The position numbers and the translations under genes were made by a program. Below are positions 23,136 through 30,980 of a stretch of 37,164 nucleotides of DNA, one piece after another. Source of the DNA: an uncultured Pseudomonadota bacterium. GTDB taxonomy: Bacteria > Myxococcota_A > Polyangia > Nannocystales > Nannocystaceae. The notes under the pieces were generated by a model, which saw only the letters and a program-made list of their open reading frames with translations, was not told the origin of the DNA and made no database searches. The stretch covers positions 1-37,164 of the forward strand of contig CAJXVA010000031.1 in NCBI GenBank assembly GCA_913061055.1, in the 5' to 3' direction. The first letter of the stretch is position 1, and every line of letters begins with the position of its first letter.

Positions 23136-24011
23136 TCAGCCCGACACCACGAGGTTCACCGTGCCATCCACGCACGTCACCACATCGCCACCGATCCAGA
23201 TCTTCGGGCCGACCTGGTCCACGAACACCCGGCCCTTCCGCCCCAGCGCGGTTCCCTGCGCAGCGACGTAGGGTGCGCTCAGCGTCCCGTCTCCCAACAG
23301 CCACTGCGCCACGGCGGCGTTCAAGCTGCCGGTCACGGGGTCCTCGACTGCCATCTCCCCCGACCGGAAGAACGCTCGGACCTCGAGGTCCGTGTCTTGC
23401 GCGGGGCTGCTGCCCACGACGCCCACCTTTCGCGGTCCCACGACTCCGATGTCGAAGGCGTTCGCAGCCGCGAAGTCCGGTCTGAGTCCGAGGACAGCCT
23501 CGGCAGTCGCCAGACGCACGGCGATCCACCCTGGCCCGTTGTCGGCCCATGCCGCATCGACGACCTCGGTCGTGTCGATTCCCAGCACCCGGCACGTCCG
23601 CTCGAGTTCTGCGGTGCGAAGCGGGCCCGACTTCAACAGCGGCGGGGCGACGAAGGCCAGCCGCCCTTGTGCGCGCCGTAGCTCGACCAACCCGACTCCG
23701 CACTCCTGCACGATCGACCCCGGCGTCTTGGGCGTGCCACCAGCCTCGAGCCACGCGTGAGCGGAGCCCAGCGTGGGATGCCCCGCAAACGGAAGTTCGC
23801 CGCTGGGGGTGAAGATCCGGACCTTGTAGTCCGCGGCGGGATCCGCCGGGGGGAACAAGAACGTCGTCTCACTCAGGTTGGTCCAGCGTGCGAACCCCTG
23901 CATGTCCTGCTCGCTGCAGCCGCGCGCATCCAGCACGACGGCGAGCGGATTTCCCAGGTACGGCACCGCCGTAAACACATCGACCTGCTTGAACGCCCGA
24001 ACCGAGTCCAT
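23136..24011 (-). CDS. PhzF-family isomerase
   Basis: The 291-residue cytoplasmic protein matches the PhzF/YddE family over its full length. The N-terminus KQVDVFTAVPYLGNPLAVVLDA is the family signature. The catalytic Glu is Glu48 in TNLSETTFLFPP (Glu45 in PhzF), followed by FTPSGELPFAGHPTLGSAHAW with the conserved His78, and EDPVTGSLNAA in the second half. In phenazine producers PhzF isomerises trans-2,3-dihydro-3-hydroxyanthranilate. No other phenazine gene is in this window, so the substrate is open; many members act on unknown metabolites. The ATG has AAAGGG upstream. The gene is convergent with the esterase gene and divergent from the Cys-module gene at 24076. Confidence 0.92.
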   Translation of the reverse strand: MDSVRAFKQVDVFTAVPYLGNPLAVVLDARGCSEQDMQGFARWTNLSETTFLFPPADPAADYKVRIFTPSGELPFAGHPTLGSAHAWLEAGGTPKTPGSIVQECGVGLVELRRAQGRLAFVAPPLLKSGPLRTAELERTCRVLGIDTTEVVDAAWADNGPGWIAVRLATAEAVLGLRPDFAAANAFDIGVVGPRKVGVVGSSPAQDTDLEVRAFFRSGEMAVEDPVTGSLNAAVAQWLLGDGTLSAPYVAAQGTALGRKGRVFVDQVGPKIWIGGDVVTCVDGTVNLVVSG

Positions 24012-24075
24012 CAGCCCTTTTACCAGCCGCCCGACGTTCGCCTGTCATTGCCCCGGCTCTCGCTGCGAACGATCC

Positions 24076-24711
24076 ATGCCCATGTTTCGACCGTGTATCC
24101 CGGAGCAAGTCTCCGTCCCCGTCTCCGCTGTCCCCCGCTGCGCGCAGGCGGGTTGGCTCGCGTTCGCTCTGGCCGCCATTTCCGGGTCTGCACCAGCGTG
24201 CGCCGAGCCCGATGACGTCCCCGAACTCACCACGGCCGCGGATGCATGGGAGGGCGAGGCCCCGAGCGAGGCCGCCTCGGATGAACCGTGCCAGCCGAGC
24301 GCGCATTCGGTCTCCGGATCGGTCGCCGTATTCGGATGCGATGCGCAGGTCGACGGGCTGACGCTTTCGGAGGACCACGAAGAATCTCTCGACTCCCTGG
24401 CCGCAAACGCAGGCGACCCCCTCTCTGCGACGACGGGGCGGCGGTTGAAGGACTGCCGGTGGTCTTCATTCATCGACAGCGCCAACACGATGCTCGTGAT
24501 GTGCCCCGGCGAGCGTCACGTCGTCTCCGGCGGCTGCTTTTCGCAAGCCACCATGCTCAACAGCGCACCGTTCGAGTTCCAGACCGCAGGCAATCTTCCA
24601 GAACAGGGCGAGCGCTACCAGGACCTCGGGGCGACGAGCGGCTGGATGTGCACCTACGACGGACCCCTGCAGTCCGCCGGCCAACAAGCGGCCGCCCTGT
24701 GCTGCAGTTAG
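24076..24711 (+). CDS. secreted protein with one Cys module ending in CC
   Basis: The frame is open from 23878, but a signal-like hydrophobic stretch (WLAFALAAISGSAPACA) fits a start at ATG 24076 or 24082, with a longish n-region of about 26 residues. The 211-residue product has a short acidic spacer and then a module: KDCRWSSF, LVMCPGERHVVSGGCFSQA, GWMCTYDGPL and a C-terminal ALCCS. The same module recurs in the next gene, where it ends in LCCQ. C-x6-V-x-SGGC, GWxC and LCC are the shared positions, suggesting a disulfide-bonded beta fold. No named family could be assigned. The two genes are 39 bases apart on the same strand and probably form an operon. Confidence 0.78.
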   Translation: MPMFRPCIPEQVSVPVSAVPRCAQAGWLAFALAAISGSAPACAEPDDVPELTTAADAWEGEAPSEAASDEPCQPSAHSVSGSVAVFGCDAQVDGLTLSEDHEESLDSLAANAGDPLSATTGRRLKDCRWSSFIDSANTMLVMCPGERHVVSGGCFSQATMLNSAPFEFQTAGNLPEQGERYQDLGATSGWMCTYDGPLQSAGQQAAALCCS

Positions 24712-24750
24712 TCCTCCCCCCTCGCCGAGCAACCCACAGACCCCTTCGCC

Positions 24751-25692
24751 ATGCACTCCAGCTTCAAAATCGCCATCACGGTCGGTCTCGCCGCCGTTGT
24801 CAGTCACTCCCACGTGCGCGACAGCGCGGCGCATTCGGTGCACGCCCACCGGTCGCCCGTCAGTCCTGGAGCGGCGGCCGCTCCGCACGCCATCGATGTC
24901 CCCGTCCCCAACCCCGGCGGACTCGGGGGCGGGACGTTGTTGCTCGACTCGCCCTTCGACACGGTCGGGCGCTGTCGGTGGCGCGGGGCCTCCTCCACGA
25001 CGGCCACGGGCGGAACCCAGGCCGTCTGTGAAGATGGGGAGTTCCCCTTTTCGTCCGGCCTCTTCGTCGGCGAGTACGAACAAACGGACCACCGGGGCAT
25101 CGTCAACCTCTCTCCGGCGTGGTGGGAAAACAACGGCGTCCAAACCGACGGGCTTCTGGATGGCGAAGGCCTCTCAGATTCACATCCGGAGGTCCACGGC
25201 GAGCCACCCCCCGACGGCGTGGCCACCGAGAACTTCGATCCGGATTGGGGGGGAAGCGGCGTCCACTTCGAGCTTGGAACGGGCGCACCCACGCGCGACA
25301 ACGAGATCCGAACGCTGTGCTGTGACGACCTGCCGGCAAAGCTCGGAATCGGAGCGCTGACCGACTGCCACTACGAGTCCGCCCTCGTCTTGGTCGACCC
25401 CGAGTCGGATCCCGCCCTCGCCGGGCAGTACGTTGCCTCGCTGGCCTGCAGTCAGGGACGCGTGACGTCCGGTGGCTGTCACGCCCAGTTTCTGCACGAT
25501 ACTGGGGAGTGGGCGCTGACGGGCAGCCACCCCTACGTGGGTGGCGACCCGATGCAGATGCCCAGCGGTGCCCACGACAGTACGCCGACCGAGACGGGTT
25601 GGGCGTGTCGGCTCGACCAAGAGCCGAGCATGTACTCCGACCCCGACGCCTACGATGAAGGGATCGGGGTCACCGTGTTGTGCTGCCAGTAG
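24751..25692 (+). CDS. secreted protein with two Cys modules ending in CC
   Basis: The 313-residue product begins at ATG 24751 with a weak signal (MHSSFKIAITVGLAAVVSHS). A His/Pro/Gly-rich stretch follows to about residue 65. Then the Cys module of the previous gene appears twice: GRCRWRGA...AVCEDGEFPFSSG...RTLCCDD (about 73-195) and TDCHYESA...LACSQGRVTSGGC...GWACRLD...TVLCCQ (about 205-313). The second copy is the closest match to 24076-24711. The first copy has lost the GGC Cys. Both end with a CC pair, and the last is at the C-terminus, as in the neighbour. The product is probably extracellular; function unknown. Confidence 0.8.
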   Translation: MHSSFKIAITVGLAAVVSHSHVRDSAAHSVHAHRSPVSPGAAAAPHAIDVPVPNPGGLGGGTLLLDSPFDTVGRCRWRGASSTTATGGTQAVCEDGEFPFSSGLFVGEYEQTDHRGIVNLSPAWWENNGVQTDGLLDGEGLSDSHPEVHGEPPPDGVATENFDPDWGGSGVHFELGTGAPTRDNEIRTLCCDDLPAKLGIGALTDCHYESALVLVDPESDPALAGQYVASLACSQGRVTSGGCHAQFLHDTGEWALTGSHPYVGGDPMQMPSGAHDSTPTETGWACRLDQEPSMYSDPDAYDEGIGVTVLCCQ

Positions 25693-25794
25693 CAGCTCGG
25701 TAGCACCTCGGTGCGGCTATCCCACACGCACCCATCTCGGAGCCCCGGCACCGACTTGCGCAACATGCCGCCGACAAGCGAAATTGGGGGGGCC

Positions 25795-27216
25795 ATGCGG
25801 ATGCCCACCACCGATCGCGTGCCCTTCTCCGCGCCCATGCTGCTCGCCGTCGTCGCGTTGGCAGCTTGTGGCAGCACTTCACCGAGTGACACCGCGTCCG
25901 AAGACGGTGGTCTCACGCTCGGGACCCTCTCCGACTCGGGGACGATGGGCGGCACCGACTCCAACGGCACCGACTCCAACTCGAACGCCGACGACTCGAA
26001 CGCGGATGGAACCGGTTCCAACGCCTCAGACACCGCGGACTCGACCACGGACGACGCGCCGAAGTTCGACCTTGGCGGGGCGCCGGACGTTCCCGGGGGC
26101 TGCGGTGCGGGTGGTGATGTCGAGGTCGACGAGAGCTTCATCTGGGTGCCCGGCACCAGCGACGGCACGGTGGCCAAGATCGACACCCGCACGATGCTCG
26201 AGGTTGCGCGCTACACCATCGGCCCCAGCGGCGGCGTCGAGAGTGCCTCGCGAACGGCGGTCTCCGGTGATGGCCGCTTCGTGGTGGTCAACTCGCGCGG
26301 CACCGGACGCTCCACGGCCGTCGCAGCCAACATCGCGGACTGCGTCGACAAGAACGCGGACGGCATGATCACCACGTCGCAAAACGCGACCGACATCTTG
26401 GCCTGGGACACCGACGAGTGTGTCGTGTGGACCACCGTGCACGCCGACTGGGGCGGAGCCGCGACCGCCGGTCCCCGCGGCATCACGTGGACCATCGGCG
26501 ACTGGAACGAGGCGACGTGCTCGTTCATCGAGCAGAAGGTTTGGCTCGGCTACCTCGCCGCGGCCGGCAACGCACACCTCGTCCGGCTCGACGGGACCAC
26601 GGGGATGCTCGAGGAGGACCTCATCGTTCCGGGTTGGGTCGGCAGCGGCTACGCCCCGTACGGCGGTGCGCTCGACCCCCAGGACCGGCCGTGGTTCACG
26701 GGTCTGCGGGGCGAACTGGTCCGCGTCAACACCGACAACGACCCGATCGACGTCACCCGGATCACGCAGCCGGGGAACATCCAGTCCTACGGTATGACCG
26801 TCGACCCCAACGGAAACCCCTGGATGGCGGGCTGCTCGGGACCGGTCTCGACCTACGACGTCCCAACGGCCGCGTGGGTCTCCATTCCCGACACCTCTGC
26901 GTGTTACCGCGGGATGGCCGTCGACCAAGACTTCCACGTCTGGGTGGCTTCCAATGGCCCCTGCGAACTCCTCGAGATCGACGGCGCGACTCGGACCCTG
27001 GTCGCCCGACACGCGCTCGCCCAATGCTCGACCCCGATCGGCGTGAGCGTCGACGTGGACGGCTTCGTTTGGCTCGTCGATCAAGCCGGCTGGGCATGGA
27101 AGATCGATCCCGACAACGTGGCGGCGATGCAGCAGATCACCATCAGCGGCGACCACTACGTCTACAGTGACATGACCGGCGGACAGCTCAAGAGCGTCAC
27201 CAACCCGCCGGGCTGA
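25795..27216 (+). CDS. NHL/streptogramin-lyase-like propeller lipoprotein
   Basis: Of several possible starts the ATG at 25795 (GGGG upstream) gives a usable signal, MRMPTTDRVPFSAPMLLAVV followed by ALAAC, lipidated at Cys25; ATG 25801 is also possible. A linker with repeated TDSN/ADDSN units follows to about residue 95. The propeller body has blades such as TVAKIDTRTMLEVARYTIGP, HLVRLDGTTGMLEEDLIVP, GGALDPQDRPWFTGLRGELVRVN, GMTVDPNGNPWMAGC and GMAVDQDFHVWVASNG, characteristic of streptogramin-B-lyase-like or NHL propellers. A DKNADGMITTS loop around residue 205 resembles an EF-hand or dockerin calcium site. Total length is 473 residues. The tag gene starts 15 bases after its stop, so the two may be cotranscribed, without an obvious functional link. 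Confidence 0.85.
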   Translation: MRMPTTDRVPFSAPMLLAVVALAACGSTSPSDTASEDGGLTLGTLSDSGTMGGTDSNGTDSNSNADDSNADGTGSNASDTADSTTDDAPKFDLGGAPDVPGGCGAGGDVEVDESFIWVPGTSDGTVAKIDTRTMLEVARYTIGPSGGVESASRTAVSGDGRFVVVNSRGTGRSTAVAANIADCVDKNADGMITTSQNATDILAWDTDECVVWTTVHADWGGAATAGPRGITWTIGDWNEATCSFIEQKVWLGYLAAAGNAHLVRLDGTTGMLEEDLIVPGWVGSGYAPYGGALDPQDRPWFTGLRGELVRVNTDNDPIDVTRITQPGNIQSYGMTVDPNGNPWMAGCSGPVSTYDVPTAAWVSIPDTSACYRGMAVDQDFHVWVASNGPCELLEIDGATRTLVARHALAQCSTPIGVSVDVDGFVWLVDQAGWAWKIDPDNVAAMQQITISGDHYVYSDMTGGQLKSVTNPPG

Positions 27217-27231
27217 CCGGCCGCGACTGTC

Positions 27232-27840
27232 ATGACCTTGTTCAAAGCACCCGACGGAAAGAACCGATGCCAGTGGGCGGGAGGCGCTCCCGATTTCCTC
27301 GCGTACCACGACACCGAGTGGGGATTTCCCGTCGATGATGACCGTCGGCTGTTCGAGAAGATCTGTCTCGAAGGGTTTCAGTCGGGCCTCAGCTGGCGGA
27401 CCATCCTGACCAAGCGCGAGAACTTCCGGGCTGCGTTTCACAACTTCGAGTTTGATCGCGTCGCCCGGTTCAACAGCCGTAGCGTCGAGCGGCTGCTTGG
27501 AGACGCGGGCATCGTGCGTCACCGCGGCAAGATCGAAGCCGCGATCAACAACGCCCGCCGGGCTCAGGAACTCATCGCCGAGGCGGGTTCCCTTGCGGCC
27601 TACGCGTGGTCGTTCGAGCCCGAGCCGGCGACGCTTCCCGAGCCCCAGAGCGTCTCGATCTCCGATGTGTCCAAGACCATGTCCAAGGACCTCAAGCGCC
27701 GCGGTTGGAAGTTCGTCGGACCGACCACCGTGTACTCATTCATGCAAGCGATGGGTCTCATCAACGACCACTCGAAGGGGTGCGTGGTCCGTCCCCGGGT
27801 CGCCAAGGCCCGGGCGAACTTCTCATCTCCGGCGCCGTAG
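27232..27840 (+). CDS. tag: DNA-3-methyladenine glycosylase I
   Basis: The 202-residue protein is a clear Tag. It removes 3-methyladenine from alkylated DNA in the cytoplasm, the first step of base-excision repair. All key residues are present: RCQWAGG..DFLAYHDTEWG at the N-terminus, ICLEGFQSGLSW with the conserved Glu47 and Trp55 of the base pocket, HRGKIEAAINNAR, and RRGWKFVGPTTVYSFMQAMGLINDHSKGC. The four zinc ligands of the family are visible as Cys13, His26, His180 and Cys184. Length and order match the Escherichia coli enzyme (187 residues) apart from a nine-residue N-terminal extension. It is the only clear housekeeping enzyme in this part of the window. Confidence 0.96.
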   Translation: MTLFKAPDGKNRCQWAGGAPDFLAYHDTEWGFPVDDDRRLFEKICLEGFQSGLSWRTILTKRENFRAAFHNFEFDRVARFNSRSVERLLGDAGIVRHRGKIEAAINNARRAQELIAEAGSLAAYAWSFEPEPATLPEPQSVSISDVSKTMSKDLKRRGWKFVGPTTVYSFMQAMGLINDHSKGCVVRPRVAKARANFSSPAP

Positions 27841-27906
27841 ACCGCGATACGCGACGCGGCTTCGGGGGCCCGAACACGCGCGGCTGATGTGCTCTAGACT
27901 CGACCG

Positions 27907-28581
27907 ATGCGGGTGAGTTTTTGCGGGTCTGTCGCGATTTGTCTCGCGCTCGGGCTGGGCTGTACCCCAGGGGGGGAGGCTGAGACGGACTCCGGCACGG
28001 ACACCGATGCCGCGACAACCTCTGGCCCCGGCACGACGCGCGGAAGCACGAGCCCAACCGGCAGCCCGACCACGACCGGCGACGCTGCGACGGCAAGTGG
28101 AGAGTCGACAGACACCGATCCCTCGACGTCCGGGAGTTCGACGACGACCACCACCACGACCTCCAGTCCCCCGACCACCAGTCCCCCCGACGACGATGGC
28201 GGGCCGCCTCCGCTGGGTCCGGGGTGCAGCGTTCAGGTGGTGACCCAAGGCGGCGAGTTCGATCCCCTCCCGCGCGGCGACGCTGGCGAGTTTCCGGCAC
28301 CGGTCGCGGACGTCTTGGAGGACTACTGCGGATGCCACACGCTGTCCGACAACAGCGAGAACATCGAGTGGAAGTTCCTGCTCCCGCCCGGTGGCACGCT
28401 GTTCTTGAGCTATGCAGATCTGAGTCGCTCGTACCAGGGATCGACGCTCGGCGAGACGATGGGCGCGGTGACGTTGAAGGAGATGCCACCGGGAAGCTGC
28501 CCGCGGCCCAGCGGCCCACTCGCCGTTCTCACCGACTGGTTCGAGCAGGGGCTGCCCGACGGCGCGGACTACGTAGAGTGA
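27907..28581 (+). CDS. small cytochrome-c-like lipoprotein with a shortened heme motif
   Basis: The signal MRVSFCGSVAICLALGLGC is lipidated at Cys19. Residues about 20-100 are a Thr/Ser/Asp linker with a run of seven Thr. The remaining domain has the layout of a small cytochrome c: VADVLEDYCGCHTLSDNSEN where CxxCH is expected, then a Tyr/Ser-rich middle, KEMPPGSCPRPSGPLAVL carrying a possible axial Met193, and a C-terminal LTDWFEQGLPDGADY helix, very like the usual W...G.P.GA ending. The attachment motif reads CGCH (141-144), one residue short of CxxCH. It may bind heme by one or two Cys, or it may have lost heme. The gene is 224 codons long and lies between tag and the zinc-ribbon gene. Confidence 0.78.
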   Translation: MRVSFCGSVAICLALGLGCTPGGEAETDSGTDTDAATTSGPGTTRGSTSPTGSPTTTGDAATASGESTDTDPSTSGSSTTTTTTTSSPPTTSPPDDDGGPPPLGPGCSVQVVTQGGEFDPLPRGDAGEFPAPVADVLEDYCGCHTLSDNSENIEWKFLLPPGGTLFLSYADLSRSYQGSTLGETMGAVTLKEMPPGSCPRPSGPLAVLTDWFEQGLPDGADYVE

Positions 28582-28641
28582 CCCCGCGGCCGGTCCGCCA
28601 CCATATTGTCGACGCAGCCGGGCTCGTGCGATCGTGTGTCC

Positions 28642-29088
28642 ATGGCTGGAAAACTCGTAGCTTGCCCAGCGTGCGCAGAGTATGTGCACGCCTCCGAACC
28701 TCGTTGTCCTCACTGCGACGCGCACGTTCGTGACGGCGGTGGACAGGTCCTGGGCCGAACCGCCGGCGCCGTGCTGATGGGGCTGGCGCTCACCGCATGC
28801 CCGTCCGCCGACGACACCGACGACACCGCAGGCACGAGCGCGAGCAGCAGCGGCACCACCAACGGCACCAGTACCAGCGAGGGCAGCACGTCCGACCCCA
28901 CCGACGTCACCACGTCGGCCCTGTACGGCGGCCCCGCCACGGGCGAGCTCCCCACGTCGTCCAGCTCGACCGGCGACAGCAGCTCGACCCGCGGAGCGGA
29001 CACCGACGGCTCCAGCAGCGGAACCGCGGGCGACAGCGGAAGTACGAGCCTTGGGCCCGACTATGGTGTGCCCTCGACCAGCGAGTAG
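28642..29088 (+). CDS. zinc ribbon followed by a lipoprotein-like signal and Ser/Thr tail
   Basis: The ATG at 28642 is preferred because the ribbon then starts the protein. Residues 8-25 are a four-Cys zinc ribbon (CPAC, then CPHC; Cys8, 11, 22, 25). A short Gly/Arg stretch leads to a hydrophobic helix at about 40-52 ending in LTAC with Cys53, which matches a lipobox. Everything after it (about 95 residues) is Ser/Thr/Gly/Asp with two copies of a YG.P.T motif (LYGGPAT, DYGVPST). Topologically the ribbon should remain in the cytoplasm and the tail be exported. If the lipobox is cut, the ribbon would be released or left behind as a signal peptide. Zinc-ribbon/lipoprotein layouts occur in myxobacterial genomes, to my recollection. 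It overlaps the next gene convergently by 28 bases. Confidence 0.75.
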   Translation: MAGKLVACPACAEYVHASEPRCPHCDAHVRDGGGQVLGRTAGAVLMGLALTACPSADDTDDTAGTSASSSGTTNGTSTSEGSTSDPTDVTTSALYGGPATGELPTSSSSTGDSSSTRGADTDGSSSGTAGDSGSTSLGPDYGVPSTSE

Positions 29089-29774
29089 TCCGCACTCGGA
29101 TCGCGGGGCGGTGGGCTCTGCGTCCGTGCCCGAAGCTCTACGGCTCGGGCAATGATCTGGGCGCTCACGGCCTCGTACATCGCTGGAAGCTGACGGAGCG
29201 TCCACCACAACGACCCGAGGTAGATCAAGCCCCAGATCGCGAGCCCCGGCACGATGGGGAAGTTCGCGCCAAACGAGAGCCGGGAGGACACCACCAGGAT
29301 CGCGATGAGAGCCAAGGGAGCGACACGGATCACCGGACGCCATCGAAACCGAGTCTGGCTCCCGACGGCTTCGACCTGCACCCGTCCGCTTGCAACCACC
29401 CCGACGCCGCGCAGCACTCGGATGCGGAAGGTGTTCCGGGAGCCGAACCCGATCGCCCAGTACAGCAGGCCGACCCCCGCCGCGTCGATCCAGAACGCGC
29501 TGCGGTAGTCCTCCAGGTCGAACGCATGAAGTCGCTCGAGCGGATCGGTCAGATCACCCGAGATTCCCTCCGGCAATGAGACGTCGAGGGTCTCGGCTTT
29601 CCAAGGCAACGGGATCCCGAACACGAACGCCCATCGCGCACCGCGGCTGAGCGCGACGCCCTCGATGAGCAACAAGGCGAGGGCGAGCCCTCCGAGCGCT
29701 TGCGTCTGCCAGGGAAACGCCTCCACGCTCCAAGGGTATCGCGCCCCGGACCGATACCCAACGCCGCCGGCCAT
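29061..29774 (-). CDS. four-helix membrane protein of unknown function
   Basis: The 237-residue product has four likely membrane helices: about residues 26-40 (LGGLALALLLIEGVAL), 45-56, 96-112 (IDAAGVGLLYWAIGFG) and 145-162 plus 170-188 (APLALIAILVVS; VPGLAIWGLIYLGSLWWTL). Soluble parts include DLTDPLERLHAFDLEDYRSAF and the C-terminal LRARTQSPPPRDPSADYSLV. A segment with RIRVLRGVGVVASGRVQVEA suggests a small cytoplasmic beta domain between helices. The ATG at 29774 is used. Its 3' end overlaps the convergent zinc-ribbon gene by 28 bases. No transporter or enzyme motif is evident. Confidence 0.75.
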   Translation of the reverse strand: MAGGVGYRSGARYPWSVEAFPWQTQALGGLALALLLIEGVALSRGARWAFVFGIPLPWKAETLDVSLPEGISGDLTDPLERLHAFDLEDYRSAFWIDAAGVGLLYWAIGFGSRNTFRIRVLRGVGVVASGRVQVEAVGSQTRFRWRPVIRVAPLALIAILVVSSRLSFGANFPIVPGLAIWGLIYLGSLWWTLRQLPAMYEAVSAQIIARAVELRARTQSPPPRDPSADYSLVEGTP

Positions 29775-29807
29775 CCACTGGCAGACCCGCTGGAGACGAG
29801 TACCGAT

Positions 29808-30980
29808 TCAGTAGTACCGAAACGACTGCTCGACGGCGACTCCGCTGAGACAACCCATGAAGTTCGGAACGGCGGTCTCGGACGCGTGATAGTGGTACGT
29901 CCCGTCGGGGAACTCGGTGGTGGAGTGGGTATGTCCGCTGCAGGCATCCAGGTCGCCCGGAAGCTCGCCCGCTTCGTCACGCGACGCGTAGATCGGGAAC
30001 CCGTCCTTGGCAAAGCCGTAGACCGCCGTCGGTTCCTGGTCGTACCGGGTGCATTCCACATCGGATGCGGCGATGCCATTGGCATCGAGGACCGCGTTCA
30101 TCACTTGCGGAACGAAGTGATCGTGCAGGTAGCCCGCGGGGTCTGGGTGCGCCCCGCAAGACCCGATCGAAGGCACGTTGATCGACCCGGTGAGGCCCCC
30201 GGGCGGGCCGCCCATGCTGGGGCCGAGGGTGGCCGATGGAGGGTGTCCGGTACCCGGTGTCCCCATGAGCGAGACGCCGAGGTTCTCGACTTCTCCGATC
30301 TCACTCGGCCCCGAAGCCAGCGTTGGCGACAGAGGCACGTTGACCTCGATGGTGAGGCCGAAGTCCTGGTCGATCGCCAGACAGTTCGAGTCCTCGCTTG
30401 CACCTGGCCCAAGCGCTGTGACGACGTTGGTGTCTCCATTTTCATCGACCATGGGCGCGTAGCCGTCGGCCTCGATGTCGTCCAGGTAGTCCCCGTTGAA
30501 CGCTCGCAGCCCCGGGTTTGTCGCCCCGTCGTAGACCGACAAGCCATAGGGGGGCGCAGAGGTCCGACTTGGGGGGCAGTACGGCCCGTCCTCAGCCAAG
30601 TCCGAGCTGAAGGTGAAACGGCAGCATGTCACCAGGGTGCCATCGACGAGGTCGCACTCGACGGCCTCGGTGCTCGCGGGCGCATTGACGAAGAACGCGG
30701 CCATGTCCTCGCAGGTCTCGATCCCCCCGGCAGGTTGACCCGTACCATCCTCGGACGAGGTCAGGCCCGGGTTGCTGGTACTCGTAGACGACGACGTCGA
30801 AGACGACCCCATCGGCGTGCCGTCCGTAGACTCACCGCTCGTCGAGCCCTGTGTCGTTGTACCCAAAGATGTGCTTCCGGCGTCCTGGGCGGTGGTGTCG
30901 TCGGCGGGGCAACCCAGTGCGATCGGTGACAGCGCCAAGCACAGCGGAAGGAGGACACGGGAGGTGTTGGTGCGGTTCAT
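29808..30980 (-). CDS. YHYH-domain lipoprotein (third of the locus)
   Basis: The ATG at 30980 overlaps the stop of the gene upstream (ATGA), so translation is probably coupled. The signal MNRTNTSRVLLPLCLALS ends in PIALGC with Cys24, followed by a Ser/Thr linker to about residue 80. The Cys-rich part includes VECDLVDGTLVTCC and DGPYCPPS, aligning loosely with CTLSNGE..SCY and GP.CPR in the two other YHYH proteins here. The C-terminal part has the family signature: DGFPIYASRDEAGELPGDLDACSGHTHST, then GTYHYHASETAVPNFMGC. Only one YHYH motif is present, against two in the paralogues, and the C-terminal Cys knot is missing. YHYH is a widespread domain of unknown function; the dense His suggests metal binding. 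Length 390 residues. Confidence 0.86.
   Translation of the reverse strand: MNRTNTSRVLLPLCLALSPIALGCPADDTTAQDAGSTSLGTTTQGSTSGESTDGTPMGSSSTSSSTSTSNPGLTSSEDGTGQPAGGIETCEDMAAFFVNAPASTEAVECDLVDGTLVTCCRFTFSSDLAEDGPYCPPSRTSAPPYGLSVYDGATNPGLRAFNGDYLDDIEADGYAPMVDENGDTNVVTALGPGASEDSNCLAIDQDFGLTIEVNVPLSPTLASGPSEIGEVENLGVSLMGTPGTGHPPSATLGPSMGGPPGGLTGSINVPSIGSCGAHPDPAGYLHDHFVPQVMNAVLDANGIAASDVECTRYDQEPTAVYGFAKDGFPIYASRDEAGELPGDLDACSGHTHSTTEFPDGTYHYHASETAVPNFMGCLSGVAVEQSFRYY

Noticed and set aside
26026-27522. A 498-codon open frame antisense to the propeller lipoprotein and tag genes
   Set aside because: It overlaps the unmistakable tag gene and has a repetitive Val/Asp/Gly composition typical of a shadow frame.
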